From: Sungkyunkwania multivorans
Lineage (GTDB): Bacteria; Bacteroidota; Bacteroidia; Flavobacteriales; Flavobacteriaceae
Assembly (NCBI RefSeq): GCF_042675645.1
Contig: NZ_JBHTJH010000017.1
Span: forward strand, 434,001-498,000
Length of the DNA: 64,000 nt
Reading direction: 5' to 3'
Made by a program: the position numbers and the translations under genes
The notes under the pieces: model-generated
Databases searched by the model: none
The model's input: only the letters and a program-made list of their open reading frames with translations
What the model was told of the DNA's origin: nothing
Shown: positions 24,531 through 33,702 of the stretch, piece after piece
Position numbering within the stretch: position 1 is the first letter of the stretch
How the letters are laid out: each line of letters opens with the position of its first letter

Positions 24531-26678
24531 TTACCCTTTTATTTTATCTGTTTTGCTGGGCAATACCTCGTAGCCCATGTTGTAAAGTGTAAAGCTAAAG
24601 ATATCCGCATATTGTTCTATCGTTTTACTCACAGGAGTTCCTGCACCGTGCCCCGCATTTGTTTCTATTCGTATCAACACGGGATTGCTACCAACATGTT
24701 TTTCCTGAAGGGCTGCGGCAAACTTAAAGGAATGTGCTGGTACCACACGGTCGTCATGGTCACTCGTCGTTACTAAGGTTGCAGGATAGGCTGTTCCGGC
24801 CTTCACATTATGTACTGGTGAGTAATCCTTTAGATATTCGAACATCTCCTTACTTTCTTCAGAAGTTCCATAATCGTACGCCCATCCGGCGCCAGCCGTA
24901 AATGTATGGTAGCGCAACATATCCAAGACCCCTACGGCTGGCAATGCCACTTTCATTAGATCTGGGCGCTGCGTCATGGTGGCACCTACTAGAAGACCGC
25001 CATTGGATCCTCCTCGAATTGCCAGATAATCTGGTGAGGTATATCGATTGTCGATCAAATATTCTGCGGCTGCTATAAAATCATCAAAAACATTTTGTTT
25101 TTGCATTTTAGTGCCCGCGATATGCCACTTCTTCCCATATTCTCCTCCACCGCGAAGATTGGGTACCGCGTAAACGCCACCTTGCTCCATCCATACAGAA
25201 TTTGCCGTGCTGAATGTTGGCGTCAAACTAACGTTGAAACCACCGTAACCATAAAGAATCGTTGGATTTTTACCGTTGAGTTCAAGGCCTTTTTTATGGG
25301 TGATGATCATCGGAATTTTAGTGCCATCTTTTGAAGTATAGAATACCTGTTTTGACTCATAATCATCTGGATTAAAATCGATCTCAGGTTTCCAGTAGAC
25401 CTTGTAGTCACCAGTATCAGCATCATATTTATAAAGTGTCCCAGGGGTATTGTAGTTTGTGAAGGTAAAGTACATCTCCTTTTCGTCCTTTTTTCCGCCA
25501 AATCCTCCAACACTTCCAACTCCTGGAAGCTCGATCTCTCTAACTAACTTGCCATTCATGTCATATTGAAAGACCTTGGAGACAGCATCGACCATATATT
25601 CGGCAAAGAAGTAACCTCCTCCCGAAGAAGGGCTCAACACGTTCTCTGTCTCAGGGATAAAGTCTTCCCAAAATGTAGGCCTCGGATCTTTGGCATCGAC
25701 AGTAACTATTTTCTGATTGGGAGCTCCAAGATTGGTCACCAAATATAGTTTAGGCCCCACATTGTCGATAACATAGGTATCACTTTCTGTGTCATTTAAT
25801 ACAGTAATGAGCTTACTATTCGATTTTGAGAGGTCTTTGATAAAAAGTTTATTGCCCGAAGTAGAGACTCTGGCCGTGATAACCAAATAGCGATCATCCT
25901 CGGTAAGATATCCTCCTACATAGCGATGCTTTTCCGCATCTGTGGCGCCAAATATCACTTCATCTTCGTTTTGCTTGGTGCCAAGCTTATGGTAATATAA
26001 TTTATGCTGGTCGGTCTTGGCCGACAGCTCACTGCCTTCTGGTTTGTCGTAGCTAGAATAGTAAAAGCCTTCGTTTCCTTTCCAAGAGATGCCGCTAAAT
26101 TTAACATCCACAATAGTATCTTCGATGATCTCTTTGGTCTCTGCATTGATAACGATGATCTTTCGCCAATCGCTACCCCCTTCAGAGATAGAATACGCTG
26201 CGAGACTTCCATCTTTGGAAAAATTAAGCCCTGCGAGCGAGGTAGTGCCATCTTCAGAAAATGTATTTGGATCCAAGAATACCTCTTCTTCACCCTCACC
26301 TTTCTTACGATAGACGACATATTGATTTTGCAGTCCATCATTTTTATAAAAATAGGTATAATCACCTTCTTTGAATGGGCGAGAAATTTTTTCGTAATTC
26401 CATACTTTCTCAAGACGCTCTTTCAATTGTGTTCTAAACGGAATTTCATTTAAATAACCGAAGGTAACTTCATTTTGTGCTTTTACCCATGAAGCGGTTT
26501 CATCGCTCATGTCATTTTCTAACCATCGGTATGGATCTTTTATTTCAGTTCCAAAATAGGAATCTACAACGGCCTCTTTTTTAGTTTCCGGATAATTCAA
26601 TGTTGTGTCTTTTTTTTCTGCAGAATCGCAAGCGGCCAAAAGGCTTAGTATACTGGTATAAATAATAAATTTCTTCAT
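24531..26678 (-). CDS. Prolyl oligopeptidase family serine peptidase (lipoprotein)
   Basis: A 715-residue S9A peptidase that cleaves after proline in short peptides. Signal KKFIIYTSILSLLAAC with Cys17 suggests a periplasmic lipoprotein. N-terminal seven-blade propeller, then an alpha/beta hydrolase with RGGSNGGLLVGA (nucleophile Ser), a DHDDRVVPAHSFKFAAAL Asp region and ETNAGHGAGTP (His). Length matches typical prolyl endopeptidases. It is followed on the minus strand by the hairpin repeat at 24474. Confidence 0.95.
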   Translation of the reverse strand: MKKFIIYTSILSLLAACDSAEKKDTTLNYPETKKEAVVDSYFGTEIKDPYRWLENDMSDETASWVKAQNEVTFGYLNEIPFRTQLKERLEKVWNYEKISRPFKEGDYTYFYKNDGLQNQYVVYRKKGEGEEEVFLDPNTFSEDGTTSLAGLNFSKDGSLAAYSISEGGSDWRKIIVINAETKEIIEDTIVDVKFSGISWKGNEGFYYSSYDKPEGSELSAKTDQHKLYYHKLGTKQNEDEVIFGATDAEKHRYVGGYLTEDDRYLVITARVSTSGNKLFIKDLSKSNSKLITVLNDTESDTYVIDNVGPKLYLVTNLGAPNQKIVTVDAKDPRPTFWEDFIPETENVLSPSSGGGYFFAEYMVDAVSKVFQYDMNGKLVREIELPGVGSVGGFGGKKDEKEMYFTFTNYNTPGTLYKYDADTGDYKVYWKPEIDFNPDDYESKQVFYTSKDGTKIPMIITHKKGLELNGKNPTILYGYGGFNVSLTPTFSTANSVWMEQGGVYAVPNLRGGGEYGKKWHIAGTKMQKQNVFDDFIAAAEYLIDNRYTSPDYLAIRGGSNGGLLVGATMTQRPDLMKVALPAVGVLDMLRYHTFTAGAGWAYDYGTSEESKEMFEYLKDYSPVHNVKAGTAYPATLVTTSDHDDRVVPAHSFKFAAALQEKHVGSNPVLIRIETNAGHGAGTPVSKTIEQYADIFSFTLYNMGYEVLPSKTDKIKG

Positions 26679-26752
26679 GATATCTGAAGGTCTATATGAT
26701 GTTTTTGATTAAAAAATAGGTCATTGAGATCAGCGGTTTTTGATGTTGCACA

Positions 26753-27259
26753 CTATCTTAATTGCTGGAAATCCTGAATTTTTAACTCGTTCATTATGCT
26801 TTGAAAATTAGATAGGTCTAAACTTCGTGCAAATTCCGCAGGGATAATGGCTACCCTAAAAATAACGTCATCGGTATAGATCGGATCTAAAGTTGATGGG
26901 TCGATGGTGCCATCTATGAAAAAGTTGATGTCGCTGGAAGAAAAGTCATAACCATAAATTAGAATATCATTCCCCAAGAACAATGTTTGCGGGAGTGGCT
27001 CCCAGATATCGACACCATTGTCTACCTCATCTAAAATGTAAGCAGCGACCACATCACTATCAAACACTTCAATGTTTGAGGGGAAAGAGACTAAAAATTC
27101 AAAATTATTGGCAGCTGTGAAATCAATTTGAACTTCAAATACTTGGGCCAATGGCCCTGGCAGACCATCTAGACCATCCCGGCCAGGAGGTCCTGGATCA
27201 CCTTCACATGAGATACAAAAGATCGCAAAACATACAACAAACCACTTGATTATTTTCAT
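26753..27259 (-). CDS. Lipoprotein with short collagen-like segment
   Basis: A 168-residue lipoprotein: signal MKIIKWFVVCFAIFCISC with Cys18, directly followed by collagen-like triplets GDPGPPGRDGLDGLPGP, then ~130 residues of beta-type sequence without recognised domain. The ATG at 27257-27259 is chosen to begin at the signal. Such short Gly-X-Y tracts next to the lipid anchor are seen in many Bacteroidota surface lipoproteins and may act as a rigid spacer. Function is unknown. Confidence 0.75.
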   Translation of the reverse strand: MKIIKWFVVCFAIFCISCEGDPGPPGRDGLDGLPGPLAQVFEVQIDFTAANNFEFLVSFPSNIEVFDSDVVAAYILDEVDNGVDIWEPLPQTLFLGNDILIYGYDFSSSDINFFIDGTIDPSTLDPIYTDDVIFRVAIIPAEFARSLDLSNFQSIMNELKIQDFQQLR

Positions 27260-27442
27260 AATTTGAATTATTCGGTTGTATATCAAATTTATGACAAAAA
27301 AACCTCTTAGCGTTTTGCATGGAGGTTTTAACAATATTTTAAGTAGTGTCCAAGGTAATTCTACTTTTGTGAGGGACGGTTTTTTTATGCCTAAGCAGCC
27401 AAAATATGGATTATAGAATGAGCGAGAAATTCATCTTACGAA

Positions 27443-27817
27443 CTAATGGAACAAAGGTCTGTAGACCGTCCAATATTTATAAATGAGAATACCATTTAGA
27501 ATGGCAACAACTAAGGCGCCACCAATTCCTGGAAGATCTAGAAACACATGGAAAAGCACAATGTTCACAGAAATAGGTGCAAGGAGCATCAAAGCAAAGC
27601 CCACCCATTTTTTAAGGATAAGCAATACGCCTATAAAAATCTCTAAAACTCCTACGATGGGTAGCATATAACCTGTGGCGTCTAAGGAGCTCATGAAACC
27701 TGAGGCCTGATCAGGGAGTTCTGGCAGCGGAATGAATTTCAAGAATTTATTAACCCCAAATACGATAAGGATCAGCGCTAGAAGAAAGCGCATGAGTTTG
27801 GTAAAATTAGAATTCAT
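27443..27817 (-). CDS. DoxX-like small membrane protein
   Basis: A 124-residue integral membrane protein with four hydrophobic segments (about 9-26, 48-67, 72-92, 98-115). The second part, GVLEIFIGVLLILKKWVGFALMLLAPI, is the DoxX/DoxD-type core. Relatives act in thiosulfate oxidation or redox stress, but most are uncharacterised. Stands alone; the asd gene is upstream on the same strand. Confidence 0.75.
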   Translation of the reverse strand: MNSNFTKLMRFLLALILIVFGVNKFLKFIPLPELPDQASGFMSSLDATGYMLPIVGVLEIFIGVLLILKKWVGFALMLLAPISVNIVLFHVFLDLPGIGGALVVAILNGILIYKYWTVYRPLFH

Positions 27818-27913
27818 AAACGATGAGTTTTGGTTAGTATCTGTTTATCAACAACTTAAAGATACCAAAAAAACGCTCGTAAGTTTAGAAATATGTAAGG
27901 TAAAAAAGATGAA

Positions 27914-28921
27914 TTATGAGACCAGCTGCGCTTGCACCAATTTATTGGCCACCAGATACTCTGCAATTTGAACAGCGTTGGTCGCCGCCCCTTTTCTTAG
28001 ATTATCAGACACGATCCACATGTTCAAGGTGTTTGGTTGTGATTCATCTCTTCGTAATCTGCCCACAAAAACATCGTCCTTATCATGTGCATAGATCGGC
28101 ATTGGATATAGATTCACATCTGGGTTGTCTTGTACTACAACACCATCGGTTTCACTAAGAAGTTTACGTACTTCCGAGAGCTCAAAGTCATTTTCGAACT
28201 CTACATTGACCGACTCGCTATGTCCGCCCGCCGTGGGGATACGAACCGCAGTGGCAGTAACCTTGATGCTATCGTCCTCCAAGATCTTTTGGGTTTCCTT
28301 CACCAATTTCATCTCTTCTTTGGTATATCCATTCTCTTGAAAGACATCACAATGAGGCAATGCATTCCTATTGATAGGATAAGGATAGGCCATTTCTCCC
28401 TTTTTTCCATTCGTTTCGTTCTCTAGTTGCTGAACAGCTTTTACACCTGTGCCAGAAACAGACTGATACGTGGAAACGACGATTCGCTTGATCTTGTATT
28501 TTTCATGAAGTGGAGCCAAGGCCATCACCATCTGAATGGTGGAACAGTTAGGATTGGCGATGATCTTATCATCGGTTGTTAAGGACGAAGCATTTATTTC
28601 TGGGACCACCAGCTTTTTAGATGGATCCATTCTCCATGCGGAAGAATTATCGATAACCGTAGTTCCGACAGCAGCAAATTTTGGGGCCCACTCAAGAGCC
28701 GTGCCACCGCCCGCAGAGAAGATAGCAATATCTGGGCGTAATGCAACGGCTGTCTCTAGTCCAACAATGGTATACTTATGGCCATTGAATGCTATTTCCT
28801 TGCCAACAGACCGCTCTGAAGCAACGGGAATAAATTCTGAAATAGGAAAATTCCTTTCGGTCAAGACTTTTCGCATGACCTCGCCCACCATTCCGGTTAC
28901 ACCAACTACTGCTACTCTCAT
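27914..28921 (-). CDS. asd: Aspartate-semialdehyde dehydrogenase
   Basis: A 335-residue NADP-dependent enzyme that makes aspartate semialdehyde for Lys/DAP, Thr and Met synthesis. Seen: RVAVVGVTGMVGEVM nucleotide-binding start, FSAGGGTALEWAPKF, DNSSAWRMDP and the active-site Cys126 in IANPNCSTIQMV, plus the VSTYQSVSGTG and IPTAGGHSES substrate motifs. Length is normal. A TACATTTG box lies 54 nt upstream on the minus strand. Confidence 0.97.
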   Translation of the reverse strand: MRVAVVGVTGMVGEVMRKVLTERNFPISEFIPVASERSVGKEIAFNGHKYTIVGLETAVALRPDIAIFSAGGGTALEWAPKFAAVGTTVIDNSSAWRMDPSKKLVVPEINASSLTTDDKIIANPNCSTIQMVMALAPLHEKYKIKRIVVSTYQSVSGTGVKAVQQLENETNGKKGEMAYPYPINRNALPHCDVFQENGYTKEEMKLVKETQKILEDDSIKVTATAVRIPTAGGHSESVNVEFENDFELSEVRKLLSETDGVVVQDNPDVNLYPMPIYAHDKDDVFVGRLRRDESQPNTLNMWIVSDNLRKGAATNAVQIAEYLVANKLVQAQLVS

Positions 28922-28975
28922 AACTTTTTTATAACTAAATTGAATTTAAAGTGTTATGTACAACTTCTTGGACTA

Positions 28976-28983
28976 CAAATGTA
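28976..28983 (-). promoter_or_regulatory. Putative asd promoter box TACATTTG
   Basis: The minus strand reads TACATTTG, fitting TAnnTTTG, 54 nt before the asd start. No clear -33 TTG at the expected distance. Confidence 0.4.
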
Positions 28984-29332
28984 TCTAATTATCCATTCTC
29001 TACAAGTAAAAAAAAGCGAAAATGTATATTTATAACAATTTGTTATTTTTATTTATAAATATTGATAATAACGTAACAATTGGTCTGAATCGCCATCTGT
29101 TCGTTCACTCTTCATATAACAGTTAGCTTGTAGGCTTGGTTTTATGTGACATCGACGAGCACCGCTGTCACTCCGAGTGAAATTTGGGAATGAAATGTAC
29201 AAATTTTGTATCGAGAAGTGCTCGTTACGCCAAAGCTTTATCGCTCTCAAACTGTTCTAAATACAATCCTGAGAACTCTTTAACATTCCTTTAGATTTGT
29301 TTTATGAACCTAATGAAGGAGAAAGCTATTTA
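28984..29332. other. Non-coding stretch with remnant of a dispersed repeat
   Basis: No gene is supported here; a 65-codon minus-strand open frame has no homology-like pattern and no ribosome-binding site. It contains ACGAGCAC (29155-29162) and GTGCTCGT (29218-29225) as perfect 8-bp arms, an inner hairpin TCACT-CCG-AGTGA (29168-29180), and TATCGAGAA near 29209-29217. The CGAGTG...TATCGAGAA words also occur in the hairpin at 1968-2010, so this is probably another member of the same repeat family. Confidence 0.55.
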
Positions 29333-29363
29333 AAGAAAAACCACCTGTGCATGCAGGTGGTTT
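29333..29363 (-). terminator. Terminator of mscL
   Basis: CCACCTG (29341-29347) pairs with CAGGTGG (29354-29360), extended by A-T pairs; on the minus strand the stem is followed by TTTTTCTTT. It lies ~55 bp beyond the mscL stop. Confidence 0.85.
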
Positions 29364-29419
29364 AGCGATTAAAATTAAAGTATGTAGCGCAGCGGCTACT
29401 GCGTATCGTAAATAACTTG

Positions 29420-29827
29420 CTATTTTTTCAGCAAGTCCCTGATCTCGGCCAATAATTCCTCTTGCGATGGACCCTTTGGCGCCTCAGGTGCTGGCTCTTC
29501 TTTCTTCTTCATTTTATTAACACCTTTAACGATCATGAACATTACGAAGGCTACAATAATAAAATCAATCAAATTTGTGAGAAAATCACCATACATTACA
29601 GCGACCTCACCCACTTTTTCTCCTGCATCATTGAGCGTTCCCTCTTCAATGACATATTTAAGGTCTTTGAAATCTGCCTTAAAGACGAGACCGATCAAAG
29701 GCGAAACGATTCCCCCAGTAAAGGACGACACTACTTTGTTGAAGGCCGCGCCCATAACGAAACCGACGGCGATGTCAACAAGATTGCCTTTCATGGCAAA
29801 TTCTTTGAATTCTTTTAGAAATCCCAT
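29420..29827 (-). CDS. mscL: Large-conductance mechanosensitive channel
   Basis: A 135-residue inner-membrane channel that opens under hypo-osmotic shock. Seen: GFLKEFKEFAMKGNLVDIAVGFVMGAAFNKVVSSFTGGIVSP, the conserved N-terminal helix and TM1 pore; a periplasmic loop about 45-72; TM2 FLTNLIDFIIVAFVMFMIVKGVN; a charged C-terminal helix with SQEELLAEIRDLLKK. Length is typical. Terminator downstream, alr upstream by 90 bp. Confidence 0.97.
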   Translation of the reverse strand: MGFLKEFKEFAMKGNLVDIAVGFVMGAAFNKVVSSFTGGIVSPLIGLVFKADFKDLKYVIEEGTLNDAGEKVGEVAVMYGDFLTNLIDFIIVAFVMFMIVKGVNKMKKKEEPAPEAPKGPSQEELLAEIRDLLKK

Positions 29828-29917
29828 AGTTATCTAATTAATTAGTTAGTTAATTACTATCTAAATTAAGGAAATTTCTTAAATGTTAAGGGATTTGTAA
29901 ATCGAAGAAACATATAT

Positions 29918-31021
29918 TTATCGAAGAACGGTGCGTTTTACCCGTTGAGATACAGAAGTGATTAACTCATAAGAAATGGTCCCTGCATTTTCGGCCAACG
30001 CATTTGCCGACGATCCTTTGCCAAAAATAACCACCTCATCACCTTCTTTGCAATCAATATCTGTGATGTTTACCATGATCATATCCATGCATACATTGCC
30101 GATGATCGGCGCTTTTTTGCCCTTGATCATCACCCATCCTTTTTCGTTTCCATAAATCCTAGAAATTCCATCGGCATGGCCTACTGGAATTGTAGCGGTC
30201 CTTTGGAAATAAGGTGCTTTGTATGCCCTATTATATCCGACGGTTTCTCCCGGTTCGATTGTATGAATCTGAGAGATCACAGATTTTAATGAAGCTATAG
30301 GCCTCAGGTGATCGTCAAATTTGGGGTCATTTCCAAAACCGTACAATCCAATGCCGCTTCGTACCATATCGAAATGTGCCTCGGGATAATTGAGAATGCC
30401 CGAAGTATTACATTGATGCATCTTCACCTCATATCCAACCTTGCGCTCAAACTCCGAAGCAATTTTTTTAAAAGTGCCTATCTGATGCTGCGTGAACGAT
30501 CTCTCGGTAAGATCCTCAGATGCCGCAAGATGCGAAAGGATACTTAATACTTTCACCGATGAGGTCGCTTTCAGCTTTTCAATAATATATTCCACATCAT
30601 TTTCCCAAAAGCCAAGGCGATTGAGTCCAGTATTAAATTTTATGTGAATGGGATAATCCTTCTGAGCATGTTTTTTGGCAACTTCTATGAAACCTTTAAG
30701 CGTCTTGGCATTATATAGGCTAGGCTCCAAGCACCGCTCGATAATTTCATCAAAGTGAATCGGTAATGGATGCAAGACCATAATTGGGGTCTCGATTCCC
30801 GCATCTCGCAAGGCCATTCCTTCTGAAGTATAGGCCACCGCAAAATAATCAACCTCCAGCGATTCTAGGTGTTTGGCTATTTCTATGGCGTCACTGCCGT
30901 AGCCAAACGCCTTGACCACTGCCATGAATTTGGTCTTGGGTTGAAGTTTGCTTTTCAAAAATTGAAAATTATGCGTCAGTGCGCGCAGGTCGATCTCCAA
31001 TGTGGTTTCATATATGCCCAT
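29918..31021 (-). CDS. alr: Alanine racemase
   Basis: A 367-residue PLP enzyme giving D-alanine for peptidoglycan. Lys37 in FMAVVKAFGYGSDA binds PLP; the second catalytic Tyr lies in GETVGYNRAYKAP; RSGIGLYGFGN and PIIGNVCMDMIMVNIT are the usual substrate and PLP-phosphate regions. In many Bacteroidota alr is fused to a MurF-like domain; here it is the stand-alone form. It starts 15 bp after the tdk stop and is likely in the same operon. Confidence 0.97.
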   Translation of the reverse strand: MGIYETTLEIDLRALTHNFQFLKSKLQPKTKFMAVVKAFGYGSDAIEIAKHLESLEVDYFAVAYTSEGMALRDAGIETPIMVLHPLPIHFDEIIERCLEPSLYNAKTLKGFIEVAKKHAQKDYPIHIKFNTGLNRLGFWENDVEYIIEKLKATSSVKVLSILSHLAASEDLTERSFTQHQIGTFKKIASEFERKVGYEVKMHQCNTSGILNYPEAHFDMVRSGIGLYGFGNDPKFDDHLRPIASLKSVISQIHTIEPGETVGYNRAYKAPYFQRTATIPVGHADGISRIYGNEKGWVMIKGKKAPIIGNVCMDMIMVNITDIDCKEGDEVVIFGKGSSANALAENAGTISYELITSVSQRVKRTVLR

Positions 31022-31036
31022 TGAGCTTAGCAGATA

Positions 31037-31675
31037 TTAGTTGTCTGAAGTGTCCTTGATCTCTTCAGCATCTTCGACATCCATGTCCTTCACTTTTTCT
31101 TTTAACATGGCCTTGTAATAAGCCGCACGACTTAGGGGTTCATATTCTTGGGTCTCGCCCAAGAGGACAAGGTCATCTCCTTGAGCTTTCCTGTAGCTAT
31201 ATTGTGCCAGATTTCCCGTACGCGTGCAAACGGCATGTACTTTGGTAACATATTCTGCCGTGGCCATTAAGGCGGGCATTGGGCCAAATGGGTTCCCTTT
31301 AAAATCCATGTCGAGCCCTGCTACGATAACGCGTACCCCTCTATTGGCAAGGTCGTTACAAACACTTACGATTTCGTCATCAAAGAATTGTGCCTCATCG
31401 ATTCCAACAACATCACACCCATCGGCCAACAATCTTATATTTGCTGCAGCCGGTACAGGTGTAGAACGAATTTCATTTTCATCGTGAGAGACGACCATCT
31501 CGTCATCGTAGCGGGTATCTACGGCCGGTTTAAAGATCTCCACTTGCTGCTTTGCAAATTGCGCGCGCTTGAGTCTTCGGATCAATTCTTCTGTCTTGCC
31601 AGAGAACATCGATCCACAGATTACTTCGATCCAACCAAATTGTTCCTTATGATTTACCGTATTTTCGAGAAACAT
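31037..31675 (-). CDS. tdk: Thymidine kinase (type II)
   Basis: A 212-residue salvage kinase that makes dTMP from thymidine. P-loop GSMFSGKTEEL (about 21-31), Walker B/catalytic Glu in VVGIDEAQFFDD, and GLDMDFKGNPFGPM substrate lasso start are all present. The zinc ribbon of most type II kinases is degenerate: the CxxC positions read CTRT and SRAAY. This is probably normal for the group but should remove zinc binding. Operon with alr. Confidence 0.95.
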   Translation of the reverse strand: MFLENTVNHKEQFGWIEVICGSMFSGKTEELIRRLKRAQFAKQQVEIFKPAVDTRYDDEMVVSHDENEIRSTPVPAAANIRLLADGCDVVGIDEAQFFDDEIVSVCNDLANRGVRVIVAGLDMDFKGNPFGPMPALMATAEYVTKVHAVCTRTGNLAQYSYRKAQGDDLVLLGETQEYEPLSRAAYYKAMLKEKVKDMDVEDAEEIKDTSDN

Positions 31676-31810
31676 TTTGTAATTTTCTAGACGAAAACGC
31701 AGCTTGTCTACGTTTTATATAAACGAAACAAACTTACGTAAATTAATCACAAGATACTTTCTTAAAAATTGAATTGAAAAATAGTCGCGGAAGGCTGTCA
31801 AAAAGCATAG

Positions 31811-32524
31811 ATGATGAAGAAGAAATTAGAAGCAGAATTGATCAGTATTGCACATCGGGTTTTGAAGCTGAAAGGCAAGTCGGATGTTGTAAAACTTCAT
31901 GAAGAGGTGAAGAAACTCTACGAACAATTAACGGTCTTGAAATTCGTGGAGGAACATCTTGATAGTGGGTCGGAACCAGTGATGGGAGAGAAGGCGCTGT
32001 ATGATACCATAGACGATGTTTTCGAGAACAAGAACAACGATGAGGTCATTAAGCATAACCTTAAAGAATATAATGATCGTGATGAACCCATGGAACAGAT
32101 CATCACTCCAGTGATTGATACCATTAAGGATATTGTTGCCGAAATGCCAAAAGAAGAGACCTTAGATGATATTTTAGGCGATATCCTGCCAGAGCCTACC
32201 TTCGTAAAAAGAGATGCGGATATAGTAACGCCTGATGCCAAGGATATAGTGACCAAGGTAGAAGTGAAAAAACGCTCCTTGAATGACAAAATTCAGAGAG
32301 GATTCAATATTGGACTGAACGATAGGTTGGCTTTTGTGAACCATTTGTTCAATGGAAGCCAGGAAGATTTTAATCGTGTACTTTCACAACTGAACACCAT
32401 CAATAATGCAGCCGATGCCAAAGGTTTTTTAGAAGTGATGGTGAAGCCTGATTATAACAATTGGGACGGAAAGGAAGAATACGAAAATCGACTGGTAGAG
32501 ATCATCGAAAAGAAATTCACCTAA
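31811..32524 (+). CDS. Conserved hypothetical protein, acidic, cytoplasmic
   Basis: A 237-residue soluble protein with no signal or membrane segment. N-terminal helices (about 1-45, KKKLEAELISIAHRVLKLKG) look coiled; the middle (about 55-155) is acidic and low in order; the C-terminus (about 160-237, LNDKIQRGFNIGLNDRLAFVNHLFNGSQEDFNRVLSQLNT) is a compact helical domain. The last part is a widely conserved flavobacterial sequence, but no function is known to me. Divergent from tdk. A second in-frame ATG follows at codon 2. Confidence 0.75.
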   Translation: MMKKKLEAELISIAHRVLKLKGKSDVVKLHEEVKKLYEQLTVLKFVEEHLDSGSEPVMGEKALYDTIDDVFENKNNDEVIKHNLKEYNDRDEPMEQIITPVIDTIKDIVAEMPKEETLDDILGDILPEPTFVKRDADIVTPDAKDIVTKVEVKKRSLNDKIQRGFNIGLNDRLAFVNHLFNGSQEDFNRVLSQLNTINNAADAKGFLEVMVKPDYNNWDGKEEYENRLVEIIEKKFT

Positions 32525-32604
32525 AAAAGGATTTTAGCGATCTAGGAAGGTTCATACGATGCGTCTTATCTTTTTAAGAAAGAATAACTAATCAGCGTTA
32601 AAAG

Positions 32605-32958
32605 ATGAAAATTCAGAAGATTGCATACTGGCTAACAACGTGCCTTTTAACGTTGTTCATGTGCTTTTCGGTATATATGTATCTATTCAAAAATACCGAG
32701 ATTGAAAAGGCATTTATGAGTTTTGGCTACCCTGTGTATCTCATCTATCCTTTAGCAGCGGCAAAGATTCTCGGGGTCATCATTATTTTGGTCAATGTAA
32801 AAGGGCTTAAAGAGTGGGCCTATGCGGGGTTCTTCTTCAATTTTGTGCTGGCATTTTTCGCCCATCTACAAATAGGCGATGGAGAACAAATGGGTGCTTT
32901 GATCGCATTGCTGCTTTTGCTATCCTCTTATTTTTTGGGGAAGAAAGTTCGACCGTAA
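32605..32958 (+). CDS. DoxX family membrane protein
   Basis: A 117-residue protein with four membrane segments (about 8-28, 42-65, 70-88, 93-111). Seen: YPLAAAKILGVIIILV and GLKEWAYAGFFFNFVLAF, the DoxX-like core found in many small Bacteroidota proteins. It differs from the other DoxX-like protein at 27443, so they are not recent duplicates. Function unknown; it may be redox-related by family. Confidence 0.8.
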   Translation: MKIQKIAYWLTTCLLTLFMCFSVYMYLFKNTEIEKAFMSFGYPVYLIYPLAAAKILGVIIILVNVKGLKEWAYAGFFFNFVLAFFAHLQIGDGEQMGALIALLLLLSSYFLGKKVRP

Positions 32959-32981
32959 GGATTCAAAAATGAACTAGACGG

Positions 32982-33020
32982 GCCGAAAGTTGTACAACAG
33001 CATTCGGCTTTCTATTTTTA
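32982..33020 (+). terminator. Terminator of the DoxX gene, overlapping the rsmI promoter box
   Basis: GCCGAA (32982-32987) pairs with TTCGGC (33003-33008), followed by TTTCTATTTTTA. The last eight bases TATTTTTA (33013-33020) also fit a -7 promoter box, and the rsmI ATG begins 4 nt later, at 33025. Confidence 0.6.
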
Positions 33021-33024
33021 CAAT

Positions 33025-33702
33025 ATGTCTAAATTATACATCGTACCAACCCCGATTGGCAACTTAGAGGATATGACCTTTCGCGCGATCAACGTGCTAA
33101 AAGAGGTTGATCTGATCCTTGCCGAAGATACGCGCACCAGCGGAAAGCTGATGAGGCACTTTGATATCGGAACACCTATGCAAAGTCACCATATGCACAA
33201 TGAGCACAAGACCGTTGAAGGACTTGTTCGACGATTAATGCATGGAGAGACCATCGCATTGATCAGTGATGCGGGCACTCCGGCAATCTCAGACCCAGGA
33301 TTTTTGCTAACACGCGCTTGTATTGAACAAGGCGTAGATGTGGAATGTCTTCCTGGTGCCACGGCCTTCGTTCCTGCATTGGTCAATAGCGGATTGCCAA
33401 ATGACAAATTTGTATTTGAAGGCTTTCTTCCTGTAAAAAAAGGAAGGCAAACGAGATTGAAATTATTAGCCGAGGAAACACGAACGATGATCTTCTATGA
33501 GTCTCCGCATAAGTTGTTGAAGACCTTGGCACATTTTACAGAATATTTTGGAGAGGAACGACAATTATCGGTTTCAAGGGAGATCTCAAAGCTACACGAA
33601 GAAACCATTCGTGGCACTGCAAAAGAGGTGTTGAGACATTACGAAGCAAAACCACCCAAGGGAGAGATCGTCATTGTAGTGACCGGAAATAATAAGAAAT
33701 GA
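33025..33702 (+). CDS. rsmI: 16S rRNA (cytidine1402-2'-O)-methyltransferase
   Basis: A 225-residue SAM-dependent methyltransferase that modifies the ribosomal P-site region. Seen: LYIVPTPIGNLEDMTFRAI start, EDTRTSGKLM, SDAGTPAISDPGF and LPGATAFVPALVNSGLP, all of the tetrapyrrole-methylase fold typical of RsmI. The length is a little short of E. coli RsmI and ends after VIVVTGNNKK. Its stop overlaps the start of the OLD-family gene (ATGA), suggesting translational coupling. Confidence 0.96.
   Translation: MSKLYIVPTPIGNLEDMTFRAINVLKEVDLILAEDTRTSGKLMRHFDIGTPMQSHHMHNEHKTVEGLVRRLMHGETIALISDAGTPAISDPGFLLTRACIEQGVDVECLPGATAFVPALVNSGLPNDKFVFEGFLPVKKGRQTRLKLLAEETRTMIFYESPHKLLKTLAHFTEYFGEERQLSVSREISKLHEETIRGTAKEVLRHYEAKPPKGEIVIVVTGNNKK

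Noticed and set aside
29053..29250. 65-codon open frame on the minus strand between asd and mscL
   Set aside because: No ribosome-binding site or promoter, no domain-like pattern, and it runs through the dispersed repeat at 29155-29225.
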